From assembly GCF_014197035.1 (NCBI RefSeq), contig NZ_JACIEU010000012.1, positions 1-64,000 on the forward strand: a stretch of 64,000 nt of DNA, given 5' to 3'. The notes below the pieces were generated by a model. That model worked only from the letters and a program-made list of their open reading frames with translations, made no database searches and was not told the origin of the DNA. This DNA is from Sphingobium scionense (GTDB lineage: Bacteria; Pseudomonadota; Alphaproteobacteria; Sphingomonadales; Sphingomonadaceae). Positions 45,571 through 53,091 of this stretch are shown piece after piece. The translations under genes were made by a program, and so were the position numbers. Positions within the stretch are counted from its first letter, which is position 1. Every line of letters starts with the position of its first letter.

Positions 45571-46547
45571 CCGTCATTTCGCTGGTTCAGTTCAACGAGG
45601 GTGGCGCGCGCGGCGTCGCCGCCCTCGACCAGACCGGCGCGGCGAAGCGGGTGACGGGCGCAAGCTCCACCCGCCAGCTGGCGCTGGACGCGATCGCGGC
45701 GGGCCAGGGCCTGGCCGCCTTTGCGGAAGGCAAGCTGGGCGATGCGGTGGACCTGTCCACCGTCACCCTGCTGTCGCCGATCGATCATGAGGATGCGGCG
45801 CATCTGCTGGTCGCCGGCACCGGGCTTACCCATCTCGGCTCGGCCGAAGGCCGCGACAAGATGCACAAGGCCGCCACCTCGGGCGACCTCACCGATTCCA
45901 TGCGCATGTTCCTGATGGGCGTCGAGGGCGGCAAGCCCGCCGATGACGGCATCGGTGCGCAACCCGAATGGTTCTACAAGGGCGACGGCCAGATCCTGGT
46001 CGATCCGGGCCTGGACTTCACCATGCCGGCCTTTGCCGAGGATGGTGGCGAGGAACCCGAAGTCGCCGGCATCTATCTGATCGACGCCGACGGCACGCCG
46101 GTGCGTCTGGGCTTTGCGATCGGCAATGAATTTTCCGATCACATCACCGAACGCGGCAATTATCTGTGGCTCGCTCACTCCAAGCTGCGCCAGGCCTCGC
46201 TCGGCCCGGAACTGCTGCTGGGCGACCTGCCGCAGGATCTGCGTGGCACCAGCCGCATTGTCCGCAATGGCGAGACGGTGTGGGAAAAGCCGTTCCTGTC
46301 GGGTGAGACCAACATGTCGCACACGATCGCGAACCTGGAACATCATCATTTCAAATATGGTCTGTTCCGCCGCCCCGGCGACATTCATGTCCATTTCTTC
46401 GGCACCGCCACCCTCTCCTTCTCCGATGGCTTCGCCACCCAGGAAGGCGATGTGTTCGAGGTCGAGGCCAAGCCCTTCACCCTGCCGGTCCGCAATGGCC
46501 TGAAGCGCGCAGCAGACGAGGGCAAGACCAAGGTGAAGGCGCTATGA
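45567..46547 (+). CDS. araD1: AraD1-family protein, probable 2-keto-3-deoxy-L-arabinonate dehydratase (FAH superfamily)
   Basis: A 326-residue fumarylacetoacetase-superfamily member of the AraD1/GguC group. The group signature is clear: GTGLTHLGSAEGRDKMH, PEWFYKGDG, AEDGGEEPEVAGIYLID (metal-ligand Glu), GFAIGNEFSDHITERGNYLWLAHSKLRQASLGPELLLG, and HFKYGLFRRPGDIHVHFFG. In operons with arabinonate dehydratase and KGSA dehydrogenase it is inferred to dehydrate 2-keto-3-deoxy-L-arabinonate to 2-oxoglutarate semialdehyde, replacing the unrelated Azospirillum AraD. Four-base ATGA-type overlaps link it to both neighbours. Confidence 0.88.
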   Translation: MTVISLVQFNEGGARGVAALDQTGAAKRVTGASSTRQLALDAIAAGQGLAAFAEGKLGDAVDLSTVTLLSPIDHEDAAHLLVAGTGLTHLGSAEGRDKMHKAATSGDLTDSMRMFLMGVEGGKPADDGIGAQPEWFYKGDGQILVDPGLDFTMPAFAEDGGEEPEVAGIYLIDADGTPVRLGFAIGNEFSDHITERGNYLWLAHSKLRQASLGPELLLGDLPQDLRGTSRIVRNGETVWEKPFLSGETNMSHTIANLEHHHFKYGLFRRPGDIHVHFFGTATLSFSDGFATQEGDVFEVEAKPFTLPVRNGLKRAADEGKTKVKAL

Positions 46548-47467
46548 GCATCAAGGCCGGCCTTGTAGGCCTGGGCAAGATTGCCCGCGACCAGCATCTG
46601 CCCGCGATCGCCAAGATCGACGGCATCGATCTGGTCGCCGTCGCCAGCCGCAACGCGCAGGGCGAAGGGGTGAACAATTATCCCGATCTCGGCGCGATGC
46701 TGGCGGGCGAGCCCGACATGGATGCCGTCATCCTGTGCCAGCCACCCCAGGTCCGCTATCAGGCGGCCCGTCAGGCGATCCTGGCCGGCAAGCATGTCTT
46801 CCTGGAAAAGCCGCCCGGCGCGACCGTGTCGGAAGTGGACGCGCTGATCGCGCTCGCCAGGGCCAATGGCGTCACCCTCTATGCCAGCTGGCATAGCCGC
46901 TATGCCGCGGCCGTCGCCCAGGCCAAGGAGTGGATGGCATCGCGCACGGTCGAGCGCATCTCGATCCAGTGGCGCGAGGATGTCCGTCACTGGCATCCGG
47001 GCCAGCCCTGGATCTGGGAAGCGGGCGGCTTCGGCGTGTTCGATCCGGGCATCAACGCCCTGTCGATCCTGACCGAAATCGTCGCCGAGCCGATCACGCT
47101 GCTGTCGGCCGAACTGGAAGTGCCGTCCAACAAGCAGGCGCCGATCGGCGCCACGCTGGCGATGGCGACCGCTTCGGGCGCCCCGATCGACACCGTGTTC
47201 GACTGGCGCCAGACCGGTCCCCAGACCTGGGACATCGCGGTCGAAACCAGCAATGGCAAGCTGCTCCTGTCCGAAGGCGGCAACACGCTGACCTTGGACG
47301 GCGAAGTCCAGTTGAAGGCACCGGACGAGGAATATCCCACCATGTATCGGCGCTTCGTCGGGCTGGTGGCGGACAAGGCGATCGACGCGGACACCGCACC
47401 GCTGCGCCTGGTGGCCGATGCCTTCCTTTGTGGCCGGCATTGCCCTACGGCTGATTTTGAGGACTAA
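46544..47467 (+). CDS. L-arabinose / D-galactose 1-dehydrogenase (Gfo/Idh/MocA family)
   Basis: A 307-residue Gfo/Idh/MocA oxidoreductase closely resembling Azospirillum L-arabinose 1-dehydrogenase and Pseudomonas galactose dehydrogenase. It has the Rossmann GLVGLGKIARDQHLPAI, the LEKPPGATVSEVDALI catalytic Lys segment, the WHSRYA motif, and REDVRHWHPGQPWIWEAGGFGVFDPGIN with the conserved WIW and substrate His/Asp. These enzymes oxidise both sugars, which share stereochemistry at C2-C4, to the 1,4- or 1,5-lactone. It overlaps AraD1 by 4 nt and ends 16 nt before the regulator gene. The lactone hydrolase is not in this window. Confidence 0.9.
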   Translation: MSIKAGLVGLGKIARDQHLPAIAKIDGIDLVAVASRNAQGEGVNNYPDLGAMLAGEPDMDAVILCQPPQVRYQAARQAILAGKHVFLEKPPGATVSEVDALIALARANGVTLYASWHSRYAAAVAQAKEWMASRTVERISIQWREDVRHWHPGQPWIWEAGGFGVFDPGINALSILTEIVAEPITLLSAELEVPSNKQAPIGATLAMATASGAPIDTVFDWRQTGPQTWDIAVETSNGKLLLSEGGNTLTLDGEVQLKAPDEEYPTMYRRFVGLVADKAIDADTAPLRLVADAFLCGRHCPTADFED

Positions 47468-47483
47468 ATTCAACGGAGGTAGA

Positions 47484-48236
47484 ATGGGGAGCGAGCGCAA
47501 GGACGGATCGGAACGCAAGTTCGCGACGGACGAAGGCTCGCTCCGCATTCATCAGGCGATTGCCCGCGACATGGGCACCGCCATCCTGACCGGCAAGCAC
47601 AAGCCCGGCGACCTGTTCGAGGGCGAGATCGAGGCGTCGGAACGCCTCGGCGTATCGCGCACCGCCTATCGCGAGGCGATCCGCATCCTGATCGCCAAGG
47701 GCATGCTGGAAAGCCGCCCGAAGGCCGGCACCCGCGTCCTGCCGCGCGCGCGCTGGAACGTGCTCGACCCCGAAATGCTGGCCTGGATGTTCGCTGGCGA
47801 GCCGGATGCCCATTTCATCCGCGACCTGTTCGAACTACGCGGCGTGATCGAACCGGCGGCGGCCGAATTTGCCGCGCGTCGCCGCACCGAGGAACAACTG
47901 GCGATCATGGACGCGGCGCTGGCCGAGATGGAACGCTATGGCCTGTCCACGCCGGAGGGGCGTGCAGCAGACCAGCGTTTCCACAATGCGATCCTGGCCG
48001 CGACCCATAATGACGCGCTGGAGGCGCTGGCCAGTTCGGTCGGCGCGGCGGTCAGCTGGACCACCACCTTCAAGCATCGCAAGAAGCTGTTGCCCCGCGA
48101 CCCGCTGCCCGACCATCAGGCGGTGCATCGCGCCATCGCCGCGCGCGACACGGCCGCCGCGCGCAATACCATGGCGGAACTGCTACGGCTCGCCCTTGCC
48201 GACATGGACATCGCGCTCGCCGAACCGGGCGGCTGA
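47484..48236 (+). CDS. GntR/FadR-type transcriptional regulator
   Basis: A 250-residue FadR-subfamily regulator. The winged helix-turn-helix spans about residues 18-90 (ARDMGTAILTGKHKPGDLF, GVSRTAYREAIRILIAKGMLESRPKAG). The C-terminal FCD helical domain (about 105-235) has LFELRGVIEPAAAEFAARR, DQRFHNAILAATHN and HQAVHRAIAARD; its Asp and His residues usually bind metal and a carboxylate ligand. A sugar acid is the likely effector and the divergent region at 41.9-42.0 kb the likely target. ATG 47484 has a strong GGAGG; a longer frame inside the dehydrogenase gene is rejected. Its stop abuts the qhpE stop on the other strand. Confidence 0.92.
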   Translation: MGSERKDGSERKFATDEGSLRIHQAIARDMGTAILTGKHKPGDLFEGEIEASERLGVSRTAYREAIRILIAKGMLESRPKAGTRVLPRARWNVLDPEMLAWMFAGEPDAHFIRDLFELRGVIEPAAAEFAARRRTEEQLAIMDAALAEMERYGLSTPEGRAADQRFHNAILAATHNDALEALASSVGAAVSWTTTFKHRKKLLPRDPLPDHQAVHRAIAARDTAAARNTMAELLRLALADMDIALAEPGG

Positions 48237-48911
48237 TCAGCCTGCCTCTGCGCGAGCGCCGGCCGGCATCCACCGGGCCATCCCCGCCCGCCCCTGCCGC
48301 GCGATCATGCCGGTCATGTTGGCGACAGCGAAGCTGACACCATGAAGGTTGCGGCGCGGCGCCATGCCGGGGATCGGCCGGGGATGGCCGGAGGCGAAGA
48401 CCAGACCGTCACGCAGCCGATAATCGTCGCGCGGGCAATCCCAGTCGAGGCCGACGCCTAAGACCATATCCAGACTACCGGGATAGCAGGGCGTGCCCTC
48501 ATTATCGCGCGCCGCGACGATCAGGATGCCGGCCGCCAGTGCGCGATCCGCCGCCGCCGCGAGGGCCTCGCCATGAGCGGGATTGATGGTGCCGAGGCTA
48601 AGGTTGATGAGGTCCACCCGCGCCGCCACCGCCCGGTCGATCGCCGCGACCAGCGCCCGCGCCGTGGTGCTGAGCGCATCATGGAAGACCCGGATCGGCA
48701 GGCAGAGCGCATCGGGCGCTTGATCCTGGATCGCGGCGGTGACGGCGGTGCCATGGCCAAGCCGGTCGGCTGTGTCATCTTCGCTGTCACCCCCATCCTT
48801 GGCGATCACATAGCCGGGCAGCAGCCGGACAGCATCGATATGAGGATGATCGGGATGGACGCCGCTGTCGATCACGGCGATGCGCAGCGGATCAGGCGGC
48901 AGATCAGACAT
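48237..48911 (-). CDS. qhpE: QhpE: subtilisin-like serine protease that removes the QhpC leader
   Basis: A 224-residue S8-family protease without a signal peptide. The triad is D15 (AVIDSGVHP), H53 (GHGTAV) and S193 (LHGVSFAVAN), with an oxyanion Asn candidate N137. It is far shorter than secreted subtilisins, has no propeptide, and fits the dedicated protease of quinohemoprotein amine dehydrogenase operons, which trims the cross-linked small subunit. ATG 48911 overlaps the end of qhpF by 8 nt; the longer frame lies in qhpF. The Ala/Arg tail at the C-terminus is not conserved-looking. It ends next to the convergent GntR gene (TGATCA at 48234-48239). Confidence 0.88.
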   Translation of the reverse strand: MSDLPPDPLRIAVIDSGVHPDHPHIDAVRLLPGYVIAKDGGDSEDDTADRLGHGTAVTAAIQDQAPDALCLPIRVFHDALSTTARALVAAIDRAVAARVDLINLSLGTINPAHGEALAAAADRALAAGILIVAARDNEGTPCYPGSLDMVLGVGLDWDCPRDDYRLRDGLVFASGHPRPIPGMAPRRNLHGVSFAVANMTGMIARQGRAGMARWMPAGARAEAG

Positions 48912-50598
48912 GGGCCGGCTCGGGCTGCGGCGCCACATGCGCCTGCCCATCGGCGATCGTCACAATCCGGTCGGCAATCCGCGCCAGTGCCGGCTTGTGG
49001 GTGATGAGGATGATGGTCGCATCGGGCAGCGCACCGCGCAATCGCCCGGCCACCAGCGCCTCGGTCTCGCCATCCAGCGCCGATGTCGGCTCGTCGAGGA
49101 TCAGCACCGATGGCCGGCGCAGCAGCGCGCGGGCGATGACGATGCGCTGCCGCTCGCCCGCCGACAGCGCCAGCCCCCGCTCGCCCGTGCGCGTCTCCAG
49201 TCCCTCGGGCAGCCGTGCCAGGAACGCATCCAGCCCGGCGGCATGGGCGGCCGCCTCGATCTCCTCGATGCGCACATCCGGCAGGGCAAAGCCGATATTG
49301 GCGGCGATACTGTCGTTGAACAGCCAGGGCGACTGGTCGACCAGCATCACCTCGCGCCGCAGATCGTCGAGCCGCAGGTCGCGCAGATCATGGCCGTCGA
49401 GCAGGATACGCCCGCCGGTCGGATCGGCATGGCGCACCATCAGGTCGGCCATGGTCGACTTGCCGACGCCGCTCGGCCCCAGGATCGCGCAGATGCTGCC
49501 GGCGGGGATGGAGAGGTCCATGTCGCGCAGCACCGGATCGCGATCATAGCGCATCGCCACCTGCTCGAAACGCACCTCGCCGCGCACCCGGCCGATCGGC
49601 GTGGCATCGGCGCGCTCCTCGACATCGGGCCGGGTGTCGAACAGTTCGAAGATGCGCCCCAGCGACACCCGCGCCGACGCCAGCCCGGACGTCAGCCCCA
49701 TCAGCGTCTGGATCGGTGACAGCAGCCGCATATGATAGGTCATGAAGGCGACCAGCGTGCCGATGCTCATGCCCCCCTCGATGATCCGCCAGCCACCATA
49801 TAGGATGACGGCGGAGGTCGCCCCGGTCATCAGCGTGCCGGGCAGCGCCCCGGTCATGTAGGAGGCCACCTGCATCCGCAGCATCGCACCGACAAAGGCG
49901 TCATTCTTCGCCTTGAAGCGACCGACCTCATGCTCGCCGGCGCGCAGCGCGGTGACGACGCGCATGCCCATCACCGTATCGACCAGCAGGCTGCCGAGAT
50001 CAGCGCCCCGCTCGCGCATGTCGCGCGTCAGCGCGGTCAGCCGCCGCTGATAATGAGTGAAGGCCGCCAGGCTGGCCGGCACCAGCAGCACGCCGACCAG
50101 GAACAGCCGCCAGTCGAGCCAGAGCATCATCGCGACGCAGCCGATGAAGAAGAGCAGGTTGCTGACCACCGAGAGCAGGGTATCGGACGCGATCCGCTGC
50201 ACATCGCTCACATCGCTGTTCATGCGCGAGACGAGGTCGCCCAGCCGGAAGCTGGCATAGAAGCGCGGCGACAGCGTCTGGAGATGGCGCAGCAGCGCGG
50301 CGCGCATGTCATAAAGCATCGCCGCCGACAGCCGGACATAGCGATAGCTGGCCAGGATGTTGACGCCGAAGCCCAGCACAGTGACCGCGATCATGATCCC
50401 GGCGATCCGCCACAGCGCGCCCATGTCCCGCTGCAACAGCGCATGGTCGATCATCAGCTTGGACAGATAGGGTTGCGCCAATCCCAGCGCCGTCGACAGC
50501 ACACTGATCGCCAGCACCAGCATCAGCCCGCGCCGATAGGGCCGGATATAGGGGAGCAGCCGGCGATAGCTGCTCCAGCCGGCAACAGGCGCACTCAC
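48904..50598 (-). CDS. qhpF: QhpF: ABC transporter exporting the QhpC precursor
   Basis: A 564-residue half-transporter (permease plus ATPase) of the type that accompanies amine dehydrogenase biogenesis. About six membrane helices fill residues 20-320. The ATPase domain then follows, with Walker A GPSGVGKST, Q-loop LVDQSPWLF, ABC signature LSAGERQRI, Walker B SVLILDEPTSALD and switch-region His in ITHKPAL. It probably exports the modified small subunit to the periplasm for assembly; this role is inferred from the family and operon. The start is GTG 50598, overlapping the qhpG stop by 4 nt (GTGA); the longer frame upstream is a shadow. Confidence 0.9.
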   Translation of the reverse strand: MSAPVAGWSSYRRLLPYIRPYRRGLMLVLAISVLSTALGLAQPYLSKLMIDHALLQRDMGALWRIAGIMIAVTVLGFGVNILASYRYVRLSAAMLYDMRAALLRHLQTLSPRFYASFRLGDLVSRMNSDVSDVQRIASDTLLSVVSNLLFFIGCVAMMLWLDWRLFLVGVLLVPASLAAFTHYQRRLTALTRDMRERGADLGSLLVDTVMGMRVVTALRAGEHEVGRFKAKNDAFVGAMLRMQVASYMTGALPGTLMTGATSAVILYGGWRIIEGGMSIGTLVAFMTYHMRLLSPIQTLMGLTSGLASARVSLGRIFELFDTRPDVEERADATPIGRVRGEVRFEQVAMRYDRDPVLRDMDLSIPAGSICAILGPSGVGKSTMADLMVRHADPTGGRILLDGHDLRDLRLDDLRREVMLVDQSPWLFNDSIAANIGFALPDVRIEEIEAAAHAAGLDAFLARLPEGLETRTGERGLALSAGERQRIVIARALLRRPSVLILDEPTSALDGETEALVAGRLRGALPDATIILITHKPALARIADRIVTIADGQAHVAPQPEPAHV

Positions 50599-51614
50599 GC
50601 CGCCGCCCGCCTTGGCACCAGACGCAGCCCATGCAGCGCAAATTGCGGTTCGGGCAGCTTTGCCAGCAGCCCGGTGCACCAGTGATGCCCCTGCATCAGC
50701 GCCTCATGTTGCGCCCGCCACCACTCGCCCTGCCCGCCATCGGCGTAAAATCGCGCACAGAGCAGCAGATGCCGTCGCAGCGCCGCGATCAGCATCGCCT
50801 GATAATGGCCGAGCAGCGCAGCCCGATCGCCGCCCTCCGCAATGCCCGTCAGCACTGCGCTCGCCAATATCGCCTCGCGCACCGACTGGGCCGTCCCATC
50901 GCCGCAGATCGGATCGAAGCCGATCGCCGCCGTACCGCAGGCCAGCCAGTCGTCGCCGACCAGCGGCAAATGCAGGCGCGGCGCAGCGAGAAAGGGGCGC
51001 GACGATCCGCCGATCGGATCGACCACCGGCGCGATCAGCCGGCTCTGCGCCAGCAGCGCGTCGATTTCGCCACCGACGCCCAGCAGCCAGCCCTCTTCCC
51101 CGTCCGCCGGGACCAGGAACAGCCAGCCGCGCTCGACCGCCTCGACCCGGCCTTCTTCCCGACAGGCCGGGTCGCGCAGCCGCACACGGGCGGCGACGGC
51201 ATCGCGCTCGCCAAAGACATGCAGTTCGCCCATCGGCAGCGGCGGCGCGGCATGGATGGTGAAATCGGGCACGGCTATCGGCGCTTCCTCCGCCACGGCC
51301 AGCGCGGCCTGCACCATCGCCTCCGATGCCAGCACGGCATCATGCGGCACCATCACCGGCGCGCCGCCCCAGGCGACCAGTCGGCGGCGCACGCGCGGCG
51401 CGTCGGCGAACAGCTCCGGCCGCGCGAACAGGTCGCGCATCAAGGCCAGCGCCGCCTCGCTCAGCAACAGGCGGGGCACCGGCGGGCGATGAGCGGCCTC
51501 GATTGCGACCCGAAGGCCCGCTCCTTTCAGCAGATGCGCGCAGGCATTGGCGGCCATCCCGCTGCCCCGGATGGCCACGGCCATCGGAGTGTCGGGACGG
51601 CCGGAACGGATCAC
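50595..51614 (-). CDS. qhpG: QhpG: FAD-dependent monooxygenase for tryptophan of the CTQ cofactor
   Basis: A 339-residue flavoprotein. The N-terminus has the FAD-binding GSGMAANACAHLLKGAGL dinucleotide fold. A mid-section (about 110-220) is the substrate domain, and CGTAAIGFDPICGDGTAQSV is the second FAD motif seen in halogenase/monooxygenase relatives. In characterised operons QhpG adds two hydroxyls to the precursor tryptophan, leading to cysteine tryptophylquinone. The gene overlaps qhpB and qhpF by 4 nt each. Compared with known gene orders (E-F-G after B) it is moved ahead of qhpF. Confidence 0.85.
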   Translation of the reverse strand: MIRSGRPDTPMAVAIRGSGMAANACAHLLKGAGLRVAIEAAHRPPVPRLLLSEAALALMRDLFARPELFADAPRVRRRLVAWGGAPVMVPHDAVLASEAMVQAALAVAEEAPIAVPDFTIHAAPPLPMGELHVFGERDAVAARVRLRDPACREEGRVEAVERGWLFLVPADGEEGWLLGVGGEIDALLAQSRLIAPVVDPIGGSSRPFLAAPRLHLPLVGDDWLACGTAAIGFDPICGDGTAQSVREAILASAVLTGIAEGGDRAALLGHYQAMLIAALRRHLLLCARFYADGGQGEWWRAQHEALMQGHHWCTGLLAKLPEPQFALHGLRLVPRRAAA

Positions 51615-52714
51615 GGCACCGCCACCATGCCGGCGCCGGTTGCGTCATTGCCCAGATCCCAGGTCGCTTCCAGCTTCAGCGTCTTCGCGTCATAGACCTC
51701 GACGTCGAAGCTGGCGCCGTAGATATAGAGCTTGGCCCCATCCATCGACATGCCGAAGCGGAAGCGCGAACGGCAGGGGAATTCCGCCTTGTCCACCACC
51801 GCATTGGTGGAAAGGTCCATGTGCCAGAATTCGCAGCGCTTCGATCCCAGCGTGCCGTTGGTTACGACGGTGTAGGCCTGCTTGCCGTCGGGCGTGATTT
51901 CAAGGCCCGCCATCGCGGCCGGCGCCGGGCCGATCGGGGTGAAGTCGAACTGGCGGCTGTTAAGGTCGAACCGGGCCAGGCCGAACATCTTGCTGTGGAT
52001 GTAAGGGTCGGCCGCGTTGAACAGCGAGACATATTGGCCGGGCGTCCGCAGCGTCTCCAGCGATCCGCCAAAGCCGACATTCTCCAGCCCCGTGCCTTCG
52101 GGCCGGGCCAGGTCGATGCGGTCGGTGGCCTTCAATGTCGCGGTGTCGATGACGATCACCTTCTCGCCAAAGGCGTAGAGAGACTTGCCGTCGCCCGACA
52201 CCTTGAAGGCGACGCGATAGCCGCCGATCGCCTTCTCGTCTTCCTTCTCGATTTCCGCGGTGCGCACCAGCTTGCCGAGCTTCAGGTCGACCACGCCATA
52301 AAGCGGCTTGCTGACCTTGTAGCGGTCCATTTCCTTGTCGATCCTGGTGACGATCGTGTAGAAATAGCGGCCCGCCGGGTCGGCCACGCCGCCATAGAAA
52401 CGCACCCTATTGGGTCCGTCGTTCAGGCTGAACTTACTCACCACCTGCCGGCTGGCGGCGTCGATCACCTCGATCCCGCTGGTGGTGATGGTCGACACAT
52501 AGATGCGCTTGCCATCGTCCGACAGGGACATCGCCGTCGGCAGGCCGGTGTCCAGCTTGATCTTCTGCGTGACCGCGCCCTTGCCCTCGTCAAAGACCAG
52601 CAAAACGTCGGGATAGGCGCCCATGAACAGGGTCGCGGCCTGTGTCGGAAGAGCTGCCAGCACGGCCAGACCCGCCGCCAGCCCAAAGCGGATTTTCTGC
52701 ATCGCGCGCCTCAT
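51611..52714 (-). CDS. qhpB: QhpB: quinohemoprotein amine dehydrogenase beta subunit
   Basis: A 367-residue periplasmic subunit with a signal peptide (RFGLAAGLAVLAALPTQA) and a seven-bladed beta-propeller built of YVTN-type repeats, for example SLSDDGKRIYVST, PAGRYFYTIV, VSGDGKSLYAFG and TPDGKQAYTV. It forms the substrate-binding platform of the QHNDH heterotrimer. Two cysteines (KRCEFWH, EFPCRSR) may form a disulfide. ATG 52714 overlaps the qhpC stop by 4 nt and is preferred; an ATG four codons later (52702) is close behind an AGG and possible. Confidence 0.93.
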   Translation of the reverse strand: MRRAMQKIRFGLAAGLAVLAALPTQAATLFMGAYPDVLLVFDEGKGAVTQKIKLDTGLPTAMSLSDDGKRIYVSTITTSGIEVIDAASRQVVSKFSLNDGPNRVRFYGGVADPAGRYFYTIVTRIDKEMDRYKVSKPLYGVVDLKLGKLVRTAEIEKEDEKAIGGYRVAFKVSGDGKSLYAFGEKVIVIDTATLKATDRIDLARPEGTGLENVGFGGSLETLRTPGQYVSLFNAADPYIHSKMFGLARFDLNSRQFDFTPIGPAPAAMAGLEITPDGKQAYTVVTNGTLGSKRCEFWHMDLSTNAVVDKAEFPCRSRFRFGMSMDGAKLYIYGASFDVEVYDAKTLKLEATWDLGNDATGAGMVAVP

Positions 52715-53091
52715 GGGAATACCAGGTCGAGATTGCGCCAGTCCTTGGTCGCGGTGGCGCAGTTGCTGGCCCAGTCGGGCGAATAATTCACATGGTCGGG
52801 CACCTGCACCGGCCAGAAGCAGGTGACGTAGCAATCATAGATGTCGCGCTCGACCGGCTGGCACAGCCCCGCCGTACCGCCGCCCGCATCCACTTCCCAG
52901 CCCGGCGAGAAGGACAGGGTGCAACCCATCGGCACATGCGGACGCGGCGCCTGTTGCAGGGCAACGACATCCTCCTCCATGTCGGACGGCGTGGCGCCCG
53001 ACGCGGCAGCGGCCTCGTTCGCCGCCTCCATCTGGGGCACGGCGTCGTCGATCCGCCGCGCCTTTTTATTGATGGCACGAAGATGCTTCAT
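52711..53091 (-). CDS. qhpC: QhpC: quinohemoprotein amine dehydrogenase small (gamma) subunit precursor, RiPP-like
   Basis: A 126-residue ribosomally made precursor peptide. An acidic/Ala-rich leader (about residues 1-50) precedes the core, GCTLSFSPGWEVDAGGG onward. The spacings known for Pseudomonas gamma subunits are kept with a constant offset of 50: Cys57-Glu66 (thioether), Cys77-Asp83 (thioether), Cys91-Asp99 (thioether), and Cys87-Trp93, which become the CTQ cofactor. An extra cysteine, C111, lies in the SNCATATKDWRNL helix region. The leader has no signal peptide, consistent with export by QhpF and trimming by QhpE. It overlaps qhpD and qhpB by 4 nt. Confidence 0.95.
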   Translation of the reverse strand: MKHLRAINKKARRIDDAVPQMEAANEAAAASGATPSDMEEDVVALQQAPRPHVPMGCTLSFSPGWEVDAGGGTAGLCQPVERDIYDCYVTCFWPVQVPDHVNYSPDWASNCATATKDWRNLDLVFP

